Shown here: positions 41,600 to 50,871 of the stretch, one piece after another
Layout: every line of letters begins with the position of its first letter
Numbering within the stretch: the first letter of the stretch is position 1
NCBI GenBank assembly: GCA_034440455.1
Contig: JAWXCB010000019.1
Coordinates: 117,909-181,908 of the forward strand
Reading direction: 5' to 3'
DNA from: JAWXCB01 sp034440455
Lineage (GTDB): Bacteria > Bacteroidota > Bacteroidia > Chitinophagales > CAIOSU01
Length of the DNA stretch: 64,000 nucleotides
The notes under the pieces: model-generated
What the model was told of the DNA's origin: nothing
What the model saw: the letters and a program-made list of their open reading frames with translations, nothing else
Database searches by the model: none
Position numbers and translations under genes: made by a program

Positions 41600-42529
41600 A
41601 TGGAACACACACCTAAAATAAACTTCCCCCTCATTGACCCGCACATCCACATGGTGTCGCGCTCTACGGATGATTATGAAGCGATGGCTGCCGCTGGCGT
41701 GGTTGCGGTGATTGAGCCTTCGTTTTGGCAGGGGCAGCCACGCACCGAAGCAGGCACGTTCAAAGATTATTTCAGTTCACTCATTGGGTGGGAGCGCTTT
41801 CGTGCGAGTCAGTTCGGCATTAAACATTATTGCACCATCGGCTTGAATTCAAAAGAAGCAAATAACGAAGCGCTTGCGGAGCAGGTCATAGAACTGTTAC
41901 CGTTGTTTGCAACAAAAGAAGGCGTAGTTGCTATTGGTGAAATCGGCTATGATGACCAGACAAAAGCGGAAGACAAATATTTCCGCATCCAGTTGGAACT
42001 TGCCAAAGAATTAAATCTTCCGATTCAAATTCACACACCACACCGCGATAAGAAAAGCGGCACCATGCGCAGCATGGATGTGTGTGAAGAGCACGGATTA
42101 AAACCTTCGATGGTTATCATTGACCACAATAATGAAGAAACCGTGCAGGAGGTGCTGGACAGAGGCTTCTGGTCAGCGTTCACCATTTATCCGAAAACAA
42201 AAATGGGCAACGAGCGCATGGTGGAAGTAGTAAAACGCTTCGGGCATGAACGCATCATGATTGACAGCAGCGCTGATTGGGGCGTGAGCGATCCGCTTGC
42301 TGTTCCGAAAACCGCAAACCTCATGTTGCAACGCGGTATCTCTGAAGAATCTGTGCGCATGACGTGTTATCAAAATGCACTTACTGCCTATTCGCAAAGC
42401 GGGCAGATGAAAGAATCAGACTGGCTGCAACCGCAAGGTGTTGACCAAACGAAATTGTTTTCAGGCAACTCCGTATTGCGCGGACAAAATCCATTAGTGC
42501 AGAGTAGCGAGATCGGGATTATTAAGTAA
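41600..42529 (+). CDS. eboB: TatD-family metal-dependent hydrolase EboB
   Basis: 309 residues from the ATG at 41600; 23 further in-frame residues upstream are repeat-encoded. TIM-barrel amidohydrolase: LIDPHIHMVSR (metal His pair near residues 13-15), AIGEIGYDD (Glu), PIQIHTPHRDK (His), VIIDHNNEE (His), and MIDSSADWG (Asp). These are the metal ligands of TatD-like hydrolases. The combination with eboA identifies EboB. The remaining ebo genes (UbiA prenyltransferase, dehydroquinate-synthase-like, xylose-isomerase-like, phosphatase) are not downstream; toxin-antitoxin genes follow instead. Confidence 0.87.
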   Translation: MEHTPKINFPLIDPHIHMVSRSTDDYEAMAAAGVVAVIEPSFWQGQPRTEAGTFKDYFSSLIGWERFRASQFGIKHYCTIGLNSKEANNEALAEQVIELLPLFATKEGVVAIGEIGYDDQTKAEDKYFRIQLELAKELNLPIQIHTPHRDKKSGTMRSMDVCEEHGLKPSMVIIDHNNEETVQEVLDRGFWSAFTIYPKTKMGNERMVEVVKRFGHERIMIDSSADWGVSDPLAVPKTANLMLQRGISEESVRMTCYQNALTAYSQSGQMKESDWLQPQGVDQTKLFSGNSVLRGQNPLVQSSEIGIIK

Positions 42530-42582
42530 ATCCAGTAATACTTAAAAAGATTTTTCACTATCTTGATTTAAATTTCAAAACG

Positions 42583-42819
42583 ATGTCCACCACTGAACTG
42601 AAAAAAAAGTTGATTAGTAAAATCAAGGACACAGAAGACAAGAATATTCTTCATGAAGTCTATCAAATCTTGAATGCAGAAAAGAAGCAATTGCGCTATA
42701 AGCTCAGCCCCGAACAGATAAATGCTGTTCGCGAAGCGCGGGTTGAAATCAAAAAAGGCAAGAGCCTTTCAAACGAGCAAGTGGATAAAGAAATGGAAGG
42801 ATGGCTAAACGAAAAGTAA
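42583..42819 (+). CDS. Probable antitoxin of a RelE/ParE-type module
   Basis: 78 residues, highly charged, with the pattern STTELKKKLISKIKDTEDK...ILHEVYQILN and a C-terminal LSNEQVDKEMEGWLNEK segment common in Bacteroidota RelB-like antitoxins. It overlaps the following toxin-type gene by 19 bases, the usual arrangement. The N-terminal half would bind DNA or dimerise, the acidic C-terminal half would wrap the toxin. Because the partner is interrupted by a stop codon, the antitoxin may now be an orphan. Confidence 0.78.
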   Translation: MSTTELKKKLISKIKDTEDKNILHEVYQILNAEKKQLRYKLSPEQINAVREARVEIKKGKSLSNEQVDKEMEGWLNEK

Positions 42820-43109
42820 CATGGTCATTCACTGCCAGAAATGACAGGAAAGAAATTCTACAATATTGGAGAAGTCGGAATAAATCAGTTCGCTATAGCA
42901 AAAAATTGAACACCCTTTTTAAAGATGCCGCGCATCAAATCATCAATTTTCCAGAGGCAGCACCGCTTTCAGATTTTGAAGGAGTACGCGTGAAACCGGT
43001 AAAAGATTATTTGTTTTAGTATGAAGTATCTCAAGATGGTTCCATTTCTATTCTCAGGATTTGGGATACCCGCAGAGACCCTGAAATGCTGGAAAGATTC
43101 TTCACATAG
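42801..43109 (+). pseudogene. RelE/ParE-family toxin gene with an in-frame nonsense codon
   Basis: Reads 72 codons (KRKVTWSFTARNDRKEIL, then EGVRVKPVKDYLF) to a TAG at 43017-43019. The same frame goes straight on with YEVSQDGSISILRIWDTRRD and stops at 43107. The full 102-codon product is the length of a RelE/ParE toxin, and ILRIWDTRRDPE is the conserved C-terminal beta-strand that carries key residues. A Tyr or Phe codon to TAG change is therefore likely to have inactivated the toxin. The region upstream overlaps the antitoxin by 19 bases. Confidence 0.85.
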
Positions 43110-43182
43110 AAACTGTTACCCCTCTGCAACGGGCGCTACCAGACAAAGCGATAATGAGGCGAGGTAAGTACGCGCCAGAACC

Positions 43183-43258
43183 AGCTACAAGCTTCAAGCT
43201 ATTAGCTGCAAGTTGAAATGCAGTTTTATGGTTTTGCTTGTAGCTACAGCTAAAGGCT
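43183..43258. repeat. AGCTACAAGCTTCAAGC-type inverted repeat
   Basis: AGCTACAAGCTTCAAGCTAT and TAGCTGCAAG on the left face GCTTGTAGCTACAGC plus AAAGGCT on the right. Known as a dispersed intergenic repeat. It sits between the interrupted toxin and the converging PLP enzyme gene. Confidence 0.65.
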
Positions 43259-43261
43259 CTT

Positions 43262-44551
43262 TTATGCCACCATCTTTTGAATCGCCTCCACCAGCCTATC
43301 TAAATCCGAAAGCTTGGTATAAAGATGTGGGGTTACACGCACACCTTCAAACTCTTCGTGCTTAATCATGGTGGTGAAAATTTTGTGTTCGTCCATCAGA
43401 GTTTTGTGCATGGCTTCTGCCGTCATCCCTTCGATGTGGAAGTTGCAGAGCGAGCAGGAAAAACCTTCTTTCAACGAAGTGTTGAATTTCAATTTTGGCA
43501 ATCCCACAACTGCATTTGCCCAATAGCTTTTCAAATAACGGAGACGCGCTTCTTTTCTTTGTATGCCGATGCCATTGTGAAAATCAATCGCTTCATTAAT
43601 GGCAAGCTCTGCGGGGAAGTTGCGCGTACCAAGATGTTCAAACTTGCTCATCTTGTCTTTCTGGTCATCGGGGCTGCCAAAGAGCGACCACACCTTCGTG
43701 ATGTGTTCTTTTTTCATCCACAACATGCCGCAGCCAAAAGGTGCATTGAGCCATTTGTGCAAGCTCGTTCCAAAGTAATCGCAGTTGAGGTCAGCTATTT
43801 TAAAATCAAGCTGTGCGAACGAATGCGCCCCGTCAACAATCACTTCCAATCCGCTTGTATGCGCCATGTCGCAGATTTCGCGAATGGGCAAAATTTGTCC
43901 TGTGAGATACACGATATGACTCACCACAATCAGCTTCGTTTTTGGAGTGATAGCAGCTTTAAATCTCTGCACCACTTCCGCGCTATCTTCGGCAGGTGTG
44001 GGAATAGAAATTTTTACGATTTTAATTCTGTCTCTGCGTTCTCGTTGCATCATGCCCGCCATCACAGTAGGATAATCCTGATTGGTGGTAATGATTTCAT
44101 CGCCCGCTTTCAACTCAAGCCCCATCAACACCGTTTCCAATGCTTCAGTGGCATTGCGCGTGAGCGAAATTTCTTCATACGGGCAACCTGAGAGTGTTGC
44201 AAGTTTTTTCTTTATGGATTCGCGCTGCCGCGTGAATTCGCCAAACATATAATAAGCGGGCGCCTGATTCGCGAGTTTATAATAATGCATGAACGATTCC
44301 TGCACCACTTTTGGCTGCGGACACACCCCGCCATTATTCAAATTGATGAACAGCGATGTAGGAGTGTAAGCCTGCTGAATGACAAACCAGAAATCTTCAT
44401 CCTCAGCAATCTGCTGCGGGCTAAAGTGGTCATAAGACGATAGCCGCTGCTTTATCTTCATCAGGTCGGATGATGAAAACAGCGTGGCGGTAAGCCCGCC
44501 TAATGTGATGGTACTCATGGTGTTTAGGAAATCTCTGCGTGATGAAGGCAT
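43262..44551 (-). CDS. Tat-exported class V aminotransferase-fold PLP enzyme (isopenicillin-N-epimerase-like)
   Basis: 429 residues from the ATG at complement 44551; 24 upstream codons come from a repeat. The N-terminus SSRRDFLNTMSTITLGGL is a twin-arginine signal, unusual for PLP enzymes but known in this subgroup. The fold is aminotransferase class V: LFINLNNGGVCPQP, SLTRNATEALET, VDGAHSFAQLDF (Asp240 contacting the pyridine N) and SLHKWLNAPFG with Lys266 as the PLP-binding lysine. Related proteins act as isopenicillin-N epimerases, cysteine desulfurases or ergothioneine-type lyases. The substrate is unknown. Export by Tat implies folding with PLP before transport. Confidence 0.87.
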   Translation of the reverse strand: MPSSRRDFLNTMSTITLGGLTATLFSSSDLMKIKQRLSSYDHFSPQQIAEDEDFWFVIQQAYTPTSLFINLNNGGVCPQPKVVQESFMHYYKLANQAPAYYMFGEFTRQRESIKKKLATLSGCPYEEISLTRNATEALETVLMGLELKAGDEIITTNQDYPTVMAGMMQRERRDRIKIVKISIPTPAEDSAEVVQRFKAAITPKTKLIVVSHIVYLTGQILPIREICDMAHTSGLEVIVDGAHSFAQLDFKIADLNCDYFGTSLHKWLNAPFGCGMLWMKKEHITKVWSLFGSPDDQKDKMSKFEHLGTRNFPAELAINEAIDFHNGIGIQRKEARLRYLKSYWANAVVGLPKLKFNTSLKEGFSCSLCNFHIEGMTAEAMHKTLMDEHKIFTTMIKHEEFEGVRVTPHLYTKLSDLDRLVEAIQKMVA

Positions 44552-44554
44552 TCT

Positions 44555-44669
44555 TAGTTTATAGTTTGAAGTTTTGCGGCAAGCTTTAATAAAATGTAAT
44601 CCGAAATTAAGTTGTAAAATCAACTCTTGAACTTGCCCTGTTCACTTTAAACCTTAAACTTTAAACTTA
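44555..44669. repeat. Paired inverted GTTTAAAGTTT-type repeats
   Basis: TAGTTTATAGTTTGAAGTTT at 44555 and, after a 75-base spacer, the reverse-complement class ACTTTAAACCTTAAACTTTA at 44644. The pair lies between two divergent genes and must overlap their promoters. Confidence 0.65.
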
Positions 44670-44685
44670 CAACTCCTTTTCCTCC

Positions 44686-45414
44686 ATGCCTATTTTTGAG
44701 CTTTCAAAAGAGATTCAGTTTCCCGACCCTGAGCTTGCCGACCCGAGCGGCATTCTTGCGGTGGGTGGTGATTTAAGCCCGCAGCGTTTACTGCTTGCCT
44801 ATCGTGCGGGAATATTTCCATGGTTCAATGATGGCGACCCGATTGTGTGGTGGTCGCCCGACCCGCGCATGATACTATATCCGAAAGAAGTGCGTGTATC
44901 TCAGAGCATGAAAAAAGTGTTGCGTGATAAATTATTCCGCGTAACATTCGACTCTGATTTTGGAGCAGTAATAACAAATTGTAAAAAGCAACCTCGACCC
45001 GGGCAAAAAGGAACATGGATTACTAAAGAAATGCTGGATGCATACTTGCAGTTGCATGAAATGGGTTATGCGCATTCAGTGGAGGTGTGGAAAGAGAATA
45101 TGCTTGCAGGCGGACTATACGGAGTTTCTTTACACGGCTTTTTTGCGGGCGAATCTATGTTTAGCAAAACAAGCAATGCATCGAAAACGGCATTTATCCT
45201 GCTTTCAAAAACATTAGAGCGCCTCGGGCTTGGAATGATTGATTGTCAACTGCACACGCCACACCTTTCCAGTCTTGGCGCAAAGGAAATCAGCAGAGAA
45301 AATTATCTGAAGGAACTTGTGCGCTGCTCGCAGCAATCAACACTCAAAGGAAATTGGAGCAAACTGCCTGTTGTGCAGGAAGCGCTTGAGTCTGTTTCGC
45401 TCATGACTGCCTGA
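44686..45414 (+). CDS. aat: Leucyl/phenylalanyl-tRNA--protein transferase
   Basis: 242 residues. Family motifs: FPDPELADPSGILAVGGDL, LLAYRAGIFPWFNDGDPIVWWSPDPR, GTWITKEM and VEVWKENMLAGGLYGVSLHGFFAGESMF. The enzyme adds Leu or Phe to N-terminal basic residues of proteins so that ClpAP can degrade them (N-end rule). Length and catalytic core are normal. Ends convergently with the polyprenyl synthase gene, overlapping it by 14 bases, which limits independent transcription termination. Confidence 0.94.
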   Translation: MPIFELSKEIQFPDPELADPSGILAVGGDLSPQRLLLAYRAGIFPWFNDGDPIVWWSPDPRMILYPKEVRVSQSMKKVLRDKLFRVTFDSDFGAVITNCKKQPRPGQKGTWITKEMLDAYLQLHEMGYAHSVEVWKENMLAGGLYGVSLHGFFAGESMFSKTSNASKTAFILLSKTLERLGLGMIDCQLHTPHLSSLGAKEISRENYLKELVRCSQQSTLKGNWSKLPVVQEALESVSLMTA

Positions 45415-46372
45415 CGAGCAGCGATTCCGCATAATCTTTCAGCATCTTCTTTTTTTCTTCGTCAGCATTTATACTATTCAAACATTCCAGCGCGAGCAAG
45501 TGATAGTTACGCGCTTCCACCTCAGCAATCTGCCGGATACCGAGTTGATGATAAATTTCAATCACGCCTTTCACCTTTTCATCTGCGGGAACATTGTTAC
45601 TGAGATAAAAAAGCAAGCGCTCGCGTTCAGCGGCAGAAGCGACTTCCATCGCCTTGAGCAGCAAATAGGTTTTTTTGTTTTCGGCAATGTCGCCACCTGT
45701 TTTCTTTCCAAACTTTTCCTTGTCGGCAAAGACATCAAGCGTGTCATCGAGAATCTGGAAGCAGATGCCCATGTTTTTTCCAAAATCAAACAAATGGTTG
45801 GCATTTTCCTCATCAGCGTTTGCAACGATTGCGCCCAGTTTCAAACTACATGCAAGCAGCACGGCAGTTTTAAATTCAATCATCATCAGATATTCGCAGA
45901 GCGCAACTTCGGAGGAGGTTTGAAAATTCATATCATACTGCTGCCCTTCGCAAACCTTGATTGCAGTAGCGTTGAATAAGTCAATCGCTTTGCGGAATCT
46001 TTTATCATCCAGATGATTCAGATATTCAAACGCATAAATCAACATTACATCGCCCGAAAGAATCGCCTGAGGAACGCTGAATTTTTCATGCGTGGTTTGC
46101 TTTCCTCTGCGTAGCGATGCATTATCCATGATGTCATCGTGCATCAGCGTGAAGTTGTGGAAAAGTTCTATCGCATAAGCAGCGGGCAAGGCTTCCGTAG
46201 TTTTTCCATCGAATAAATCGCAACCCAGCAAAGTAAGCACGGGGCGCATGCGCTTGCCGCCCAAATCGAGAAAATAGCGGAGCGGCTCATACAACGCTTC
46301 CGGAGAAAAACGGAAAGCATGTGTTGTGCGGTAATCTTCAAATAATTCAAAAAGCTGTTCAGGGGAATTCAT
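45401..46372 (-). CDS. Polyprenyl (geranylgeranyl/octaprenyl-type) diphosphate synthase
   Basis: 323 residues from the ATG at complement 46372; a start 18 codons upstream is less likely. Trans-prenyltransferase motifs: LGGKRMRPVLTLLG, the first Asp-rich motif MHDDIMDNASLRRGKQT, and the second QILDDTLDVF with KKTGGDI. It would elongate allylic diphosphates with IPP for menaquinone or carotenoid tails. Chain length cannot be read from the sequence with confidence. Overlaps aat tail to tail by 14 bases; divergent from the TonB receptor. Confidence 0.9.
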   Translation of the reverse strand: MNSPEQLFELFEDYRTTHAFRFSPEALYEPLRYFLDLGGKRMRPVLTLLGCDLFDGKTTEALPAAYAIELFHNFTLMHDDIMDNASLRRGKQTTHEKFSVPQAILSGDVMLIYAFEYLNHLDDKRFRKAIDLFNATAIKVCEGQQYDMNFQTSSEVALCEYLMMIEFKTAVLLACSLKLGAIVANADEENANHLFDFGKNMGICFQILDDTLDVFADKEKFGKKTGGDIAENKKTYLLLKAMEVASAAERERLLFYLSNNVPADEKVKGVIEIYHQLGIRQIAEVEARNYHLLALECLNSINADEEKKKMLKDYAESLLVRQS

Positions 46373-46559
46373 TCGCGTAGAAAATCTGCGATGGAAAAAT
46401 ACAAAGAATCCGTGTGAGGAAAACAAGACGCTCTTTAAGCAGAATAAAGCGAGTGTACAAATTTTTCCACGTTTTATTTATTATGGGATTATTAAGGATT
46501 AGCAACTTTGAAACTTTTCGCTATCTTGGCGACCGCTTAAAAAAAACAAGTACCCCCTT

Positions 46560-49361
46560 ATGAAAACAATTAAGCCAGTTTTGTGCGCTCTCGTTCTGTT
46601 CTTTTTTTCTGTCGCAACGATGCATGCGCAGAAGGTTACTGTCTCCGGAAAAATTGTTGACGAGCTTTCAAAAGAGCCGCTCATTTCAGCGAGCGTCAAG
46701 CTGAAAGGAACCGGCACCGGAGGCGTTACCGACCTCGATGGCGTTTTCAAATTTGAGATTACCGACACATCGGTAGTAACCCTCACCATCAGCTACATCG
46801 GCTATGAAGACAGGGATGTAAAAATTTCCAGTCCGTTTCCGTTTACAGAAATCAAACTGAAAAACTTCGTTATCCAAGGCGAGCAGGTAGTAATTACCGG
46901 TTCGCGCGTGGCGGAGTCTGTTATGGAATCAGGCGTTACGATTGATAAAATTGATGCCCGTGATATTAAGACTGCGCCTTCCGGCAACTTCTATCAAGGT
47001 CTTGGCGCATTAGCAGACATTGACGTTATCACATCAAGCGCAGGATTTAATGTAGTGAACATGCGCGGATTTAACACTACGCAGCCAGAGCGCTCAGTGC
47101 AATATATTGATGGCGTTGACAACCAGGCTCCGGGATTGAATTTTGCAATCGGCAACCTGATGGGCGCAAATGATTTGGATTTGCAAAGCGTGGAAATTAT
47201 TCACGGAGCGGCTTCTGCGCTTTATGGCGCAAACGCTCTGCAAGGCGTGATCAGCATGACCACAAAAGACCCCTACAATTTTCCGGGCTTGGGCATCCAG
47301 TTGAAAGGCGGCTCAAGAGATTATATTGATATTCAAGGAAGATATGCGCGTACGTTTGGAAAGGAAGACCAATTCGGTTTCAAAATCGTGGGAGCATATA
47401 TGCGCATGGATGATTGGGTAGCCGATGATGACAGCGCCAACCGTTATGGCGACATTGAACCCGAAGTGGACATGAGCAGCATCATCATTCAAAACCAGTT
47501 TAATGAAGTGGATGATGAATTCACGCAGGAAGATTTGGATGATGCAGTTGCACTGAACAACTGGCTCGGATTTAATCCGCAGGCTTACCCTGGCACACAG
47601 GTGATTAAAGCTCCCGGCTATATGGAAGAAACCGTGGCGGACTACAACACGAAAATGTGGAGAATCAATCCCTCGTTACACTGGAAGTATAAGCCCGGGC
47701 ATGAAGTATCTTATATGTTTAAGTACGGACGCGGTACTTCTGTTTATCAGGGTACCAACCGCTACAGCATTAAAGACATCGCTTATCAACAGCACAAGCT
47801 CGAATTCACGGGGAAGAATTACGTAGCCCGCGCCTACACCACGTTTGAAAATGCAGGCGACTCCTATGATAATGTGTTTACTGCAATCAATGTTTCAAGA
47901 GAAGGCGTTGCTGAATATGTTTCGCAATATCTCACCAAATATTTTGACACGCTTGATACGCTCACAGCCGCCAGAGATGAAAGTTTCTGTGCTGACTGTC
48001 TTGAGCAATGGATGGTGGATAGCGCGCGCAACGCGGCTTTGATTGAAGCGGCAGATGCGTGGTATCAACCCGGCAGCAAGCAATTTGATTCAATCGTGCA
48101 GATGACGGTAACAAACCCTGATTTGCAAAGCGGTTCCAAGTTTTTGGATGAGTCGAAGTTTGTGCATGTGGAAGGCAATTACAAGTTTGATGATTACGTA
48201 AAATGGCTCGACCTGATGGTTGGAGCTTCTTACCGCACTTATTTGCCAAAATCTTACGGAACAATTTTCAGGGACACGCTCATAGATATTTCAGATACGC
48301 TGACTGACGGACGAAATAACCCCGAAGGCGAGTATGAAAGAATCGTGACGCATGAAGCGGGTGTTTTCGCTACTGCAACAAAGCGTCTGCTGAATGACAA
48401 GCTCAAACTGAGCGCTTCCTTACGTATGGATAAATATACCAGCTTTGACCCGCAAATTTCCCCCAGAGGTTCTGTTGTTTTCACGCATAAGAATCATACG
48501 TTGCGCGTGTCGGGGCAATCAGCCTATCGCATGCCGACCTTGCAAGACCAATTCATCCTGCTTAACCTCGGTCCCATTACGCTTGTCGGAAACTTAGATG
48601 GATATGACCCTGCCTACACGCTTGAGTCTGTGACTGAATTCAATGACTCGCTGGATGTAAATGAAATTGACCCTGAGTTGCTTGAAGTGGTGAACATCCC
48701 CAAGTTGCGCCCTGAAAAAGTGCGCACCATCGAGTTTGGTTATCGCACAGTGCATAACGAGCGCCTCTATATTGATTTTGGCTTTTATTACAACTGGTAC
48801 AAAGCTTTTATTGGCGATATGCGCGTGGCGCAAATCAACACCGATGGCGTTGTTGGCGAAGAAAGCGGAGTGGATGCTATCATCACTGAAAATTATGACC
48901 TGAAACAAATTCCCATCAACTCAGATAATGTAGTGCGCACATGGGGTTTCAGCGTTGGCTTGTCGTATTACTTCGGACATGGAATCAGTTTCAAGGGCAA
49001 TTACACTTATTCCGACATCAATGAAGAAGATATTGATGACGACCTCATTCCAGGCTACAACACGCCCAACCACAAATTCAATATCGGACTTGAAGGAAAG
49101 CGCATTTTCAAAGGGCTTGGCTTCAACACCAACTTCCGCTGGTCAGACACTTACTTCTGGCAGGCTCCCTTTGGTGACGGACAAATCCCTGCTTTCTACA
49201 CGCTTGACGGACAGATTAATTACGAAATCAAAGAAGCTTATCTCACGCTTGCAGTGGGCGGTTCCAATTTACTGAACGACAGATATCACACAGCATGGGG
49301 CGCGCCTTACATCGGCAGACTGTTCTATGGCTCGATTATTTTTGAAATCAACAAAATCTGA
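46560..49361 (+). CDS. TonB-dependent receptor with carboxypeptidase-like N-terminal domain
   Basis: 933 residues. Signal peptide ends FFSVATMHAQ. A CarboxypepD_reg-like beta domain follows (VSGKIVDELSKEPLISASVKL), then the plug with VNMRGFNTTQPERSVQYIDG and VEIIHGAASALYGANALQGV, then the barrel with the final strand RLFYGSIIFEIN. Overall it resembles SusC/RagA-like or catecholate-type receptors, but no SusD partner is adjacent. The barrel contains an unusual Cys pair (FCADCLEQW) in a long extracellular-type loop. Substrate not predictable. A lipoprotein gene follows after 52 bases of repeat. Confidence 0.87.
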   Translation: MKTIKPVLCALVLFFFSVATMHAQKVTVSGKIVDELSKEPLISASVKLKGTGTGGVTDLDGVFKFEITDTSVVTLTISYIGYEDRDVKISSPFPFTEIKLKNFVIQGEQVVITGSRVAESVMESGVTIDKIDARDIKTAPSGNFYQGLGALADIDVITSSAGFNVVNMRGFNTTQPERSVQYIDGVDNQAPGLNFAIGNLMGANDLDLQSVEIIHGAASALYGANALQGVISMTTKDPYNFPGLGIQLKGGSRDYIDIQGRYARTFGKEDQFGFKIVGAYMRMDDWVADDDSANRYGDIEPEVDMSSIIIQNQFNEVDDEFTQEDLDDAVALNNWLGFNPQAYPGTQVIKAPGYMEETVADYNTKMWRINPSLHWKYKPGHEVSYMFKYGRGTSVYQGTNRYSIKDIAYQQHKLEFTGKNYVARAYTTFENAGDSYDNVFTAINVSREGVAEYVSQYLTKYFDTLDTLTAARDESFCADCLEQWMVDSARNAALIEAADAWYQPGSKQFDSIVQMTVTNPDLQSGSKFLDESKFVHVEGNYKFDDYVKWLDLMVGASYRTYLPKSYGTIFRDTLIDISDTLTDGRNNPEGEYERIVTHEAGVFATATKRLLNDKLKLSASLRMDKYTSFDPQISPRGSVVFTHKNHTLRVSGQSAYRMPTLQDQFILLNLGPITLVGNLDGYDPAYTLESVTEFNDSLDVNEIDPELLEVVNIPKLRPEKVRTIEFGYRTVHNERLYIDFGFYYNWYKAFIGDMRVAQINTDGVVGEESGVDAIITENYDLKQIPINSDNVVRTWGFSVGLSYYFGHGISFKGNYTYSDINEEDIDDDLIPGYNTPNHKFNIGLEGKRIFKGLGFNTNFRWSDTYFWQAPFGDGQIPAFYTLDGQINYEIKEAYLTLAVGGSNLLNDRYHTAWGAPYIGRLFYGSIIFEINKI

Positions 49362-49411
49362 GTTTACCGTTTTTGGTTTACTGTTTTCAGTTTAGAGTTT
49401 AAAGTTTTCCA
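49362..49411. repeat. GTTTAAAGTTT-type simple repeat
   Basis: GAGTTTACCG, TTTTTGGTTTACTG and TCAGTTTAGAGTTTAAAG type units fill the whole gap between the TonB receptor stop and the next start. Same class as at 1900 and 44555. Confidence 0.55.
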
Positions 49412-49413
49412 AG

Positions 49414-49878
49414 ATGCGCGCTTCCCTACTGGCATTTACCGTATTTTATTTTGCAGGTTGTTCTCAGGGAACTCAGCAGGAACAATCTGCGAGCAGTGCA
49501 ACTCAGGTTGATGCAACAAGCGTTGAAAAGCCTGCGCAAAAAATTTCAGGCGCTGTTGCCGATTCGTTGCTGGCTAAATTGTGTAAGAGATGGTATTCAA
49601 AGAAATTGGTGTTGCGCAGTTTGGGAGAGGAATATCCCACCAACAACGAAGAGCTGACGCTGCTGCGCGACATGAGCTACACCGCTGTTGACCGCGTGGA
49701 AGGCGATTCGCTTGGGGGAACATGGCAAATCGTAACTGAAAATACCATTCGCCTCACCGACCAGTCAGGCGAGTCACATCCGTTTTTGCTTCAACAACTT
49801 ACCGCTGATTCCTTAGTGACAAAAGTGCTTGATTCGGAAGAGGAAGATATTAGTATTCACTATGGCTCAATGGAATGA
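49414..49878 (+). CDS. Small lipoprotein, lipocalin-like, function unknown
   Basis: 154 residues. Lipobox YFAGC (Cys16), then a Gln/Ser/Thr-rich linker (about residues 17-45). The mature domain reads KRWYSKKLVLRSLGEEYP and TWQIVTENTIRLTD with LLQQLTADSLVTKVLDS, an arrangement of short beta strands resembling small lipocalin-like Bacteroidota lipoproteins. No enzyme motif. It lies directly after the TonB receptor and may be co-transcribed with it, though the 52-base gap is repeat DNA. Confidence 0.72.
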   Translation: MRASLLAFTVFYFAGCSQGTQQEQSASSATQVDATSVEKPAQKISGAVADSLLAKLCKRWYSKKLVLRSLGEEYPTNNEELTLLRDMSYTAVDRVEGDSLGGTWQIVTENTIRLTDQSGESHPFLLQQLTADSLVTKVLDSEEEDISIHYGSME

Positions 49879-49982
49879 AGCGTGAAAGCGGCAGCAGGCA
49901 TTTTCTGAAAGAAAATCCGCCTCACCCTACCGACTTCTAAACGCTCACTCGTCCCTCATTTTTTCCACACAGAAAACATTAC

Positions 49983-50871
49983 CTACCGCAGTAGCTCAAA
50001 CAATTCCCTGTAATTCTGATTTTCAGGATTCAGTTCTTTTAATTTCCTGATGTAAGCAATGGCTTGCTTCATGCGGTTTGTCTGAAGTAAAAAATAAGCT
50101 GCACCATAGTTCAGTTGCTCCGAGTTGGGAAAGCTTTTTATTCCTTCTTTAAAAATCGTTTCAGCCTGTTGGCTTTTGCCGAGTTGTTGCAGGAAGATCG
50201 CATAGTTGTAATAGAACCTGTCGTAATCATATTTCAGTTTGTGCACCTGCTCAAAATAGTTTAAGCCTTGTTCCTTTTCACCAAGATCCACATGCAGCAA
50301 CGCCAGATTGTAATTGATGCGCGGATTCTGCGGGTCAATCTTCAGCGCTTCATGCAGAATGACAAGTGCTTTTTCATTTTGCCCTTCGGCATTATAGACG
50401 CTTGACAAGTTGAGCCGCGCATAATTTGCCATGCTGTCAACCTTCAGCAAGCGCAGGTAATATTTTTTCGCATTGGCATTGTCGCCCGTTTTAAAATAAT
50501 AATCACCGAGCATGATATTTCCTGTGGCAAAATCAGATAGATGATGCAGGAAATCCATCAGTTCTTTATGCGTAGAAGCAAAAGCAGTCATATTGCTTTG
50601 GACAAAAGCATTCTGCGGCACTCCGCTGAGTGAGTTGGCTGCCGAAGTGCGCACCGCCCTCACCGGGTCATTCAGCAAGGGTATGACATCGCTCACCCAT
50701 GTTTCAGACGGAAAATTTGAAAGCGATGCCACCGTCTGGTAGCGCACCATCGCGCTCGTGTCATGCAGGCACTTTCTGATTGCGCTGATGCTTTCGTCCG
50801 AAAGAATTTTTCCCGAAATAATTCACTGCGGTGGCGCGAACCGTTTCCGTGGCTGAGGTGTCGGCAAAGGA
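49983..50871 (-). pseudogene. 3' remnant of a HEAT/TPR-repeat protein (multiheme-cytochrome-type), frameshifted
   Basis: The C-terminal frame (complement 50750-49983) has a HEAT-type segment (SNFPSETWVSDVIPLLND, VRAVRTSAANSL) and then four to five TPRs. Upstream it continues as LSDESISAIRKCLHDTSAMV, and beyond a T5 run at 50807-50811 the neighbouring frame reads ADTSATETVRATAVNYFGK; removing one base of that run joins them as YFGKILSDE. A stop follows at 50872-50874, where the coding similarity ends. In related genomes such HEAT-TPR tails close large cytochrome c554-like proteins, whose heme domain is missing here. Truncated at its 5' end and frameshifted, so treated as a pseudogene. Confidence 0.68.

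Noticed and set aside
43325..44191. Long + strand frame (288 codons) antisense to the PLP enzyme gene
   Set aside because: It lies inside a gene with complete catalytic motifs on the other strand, is His/Phe-rich in the manner of antisense frames and matches no family.
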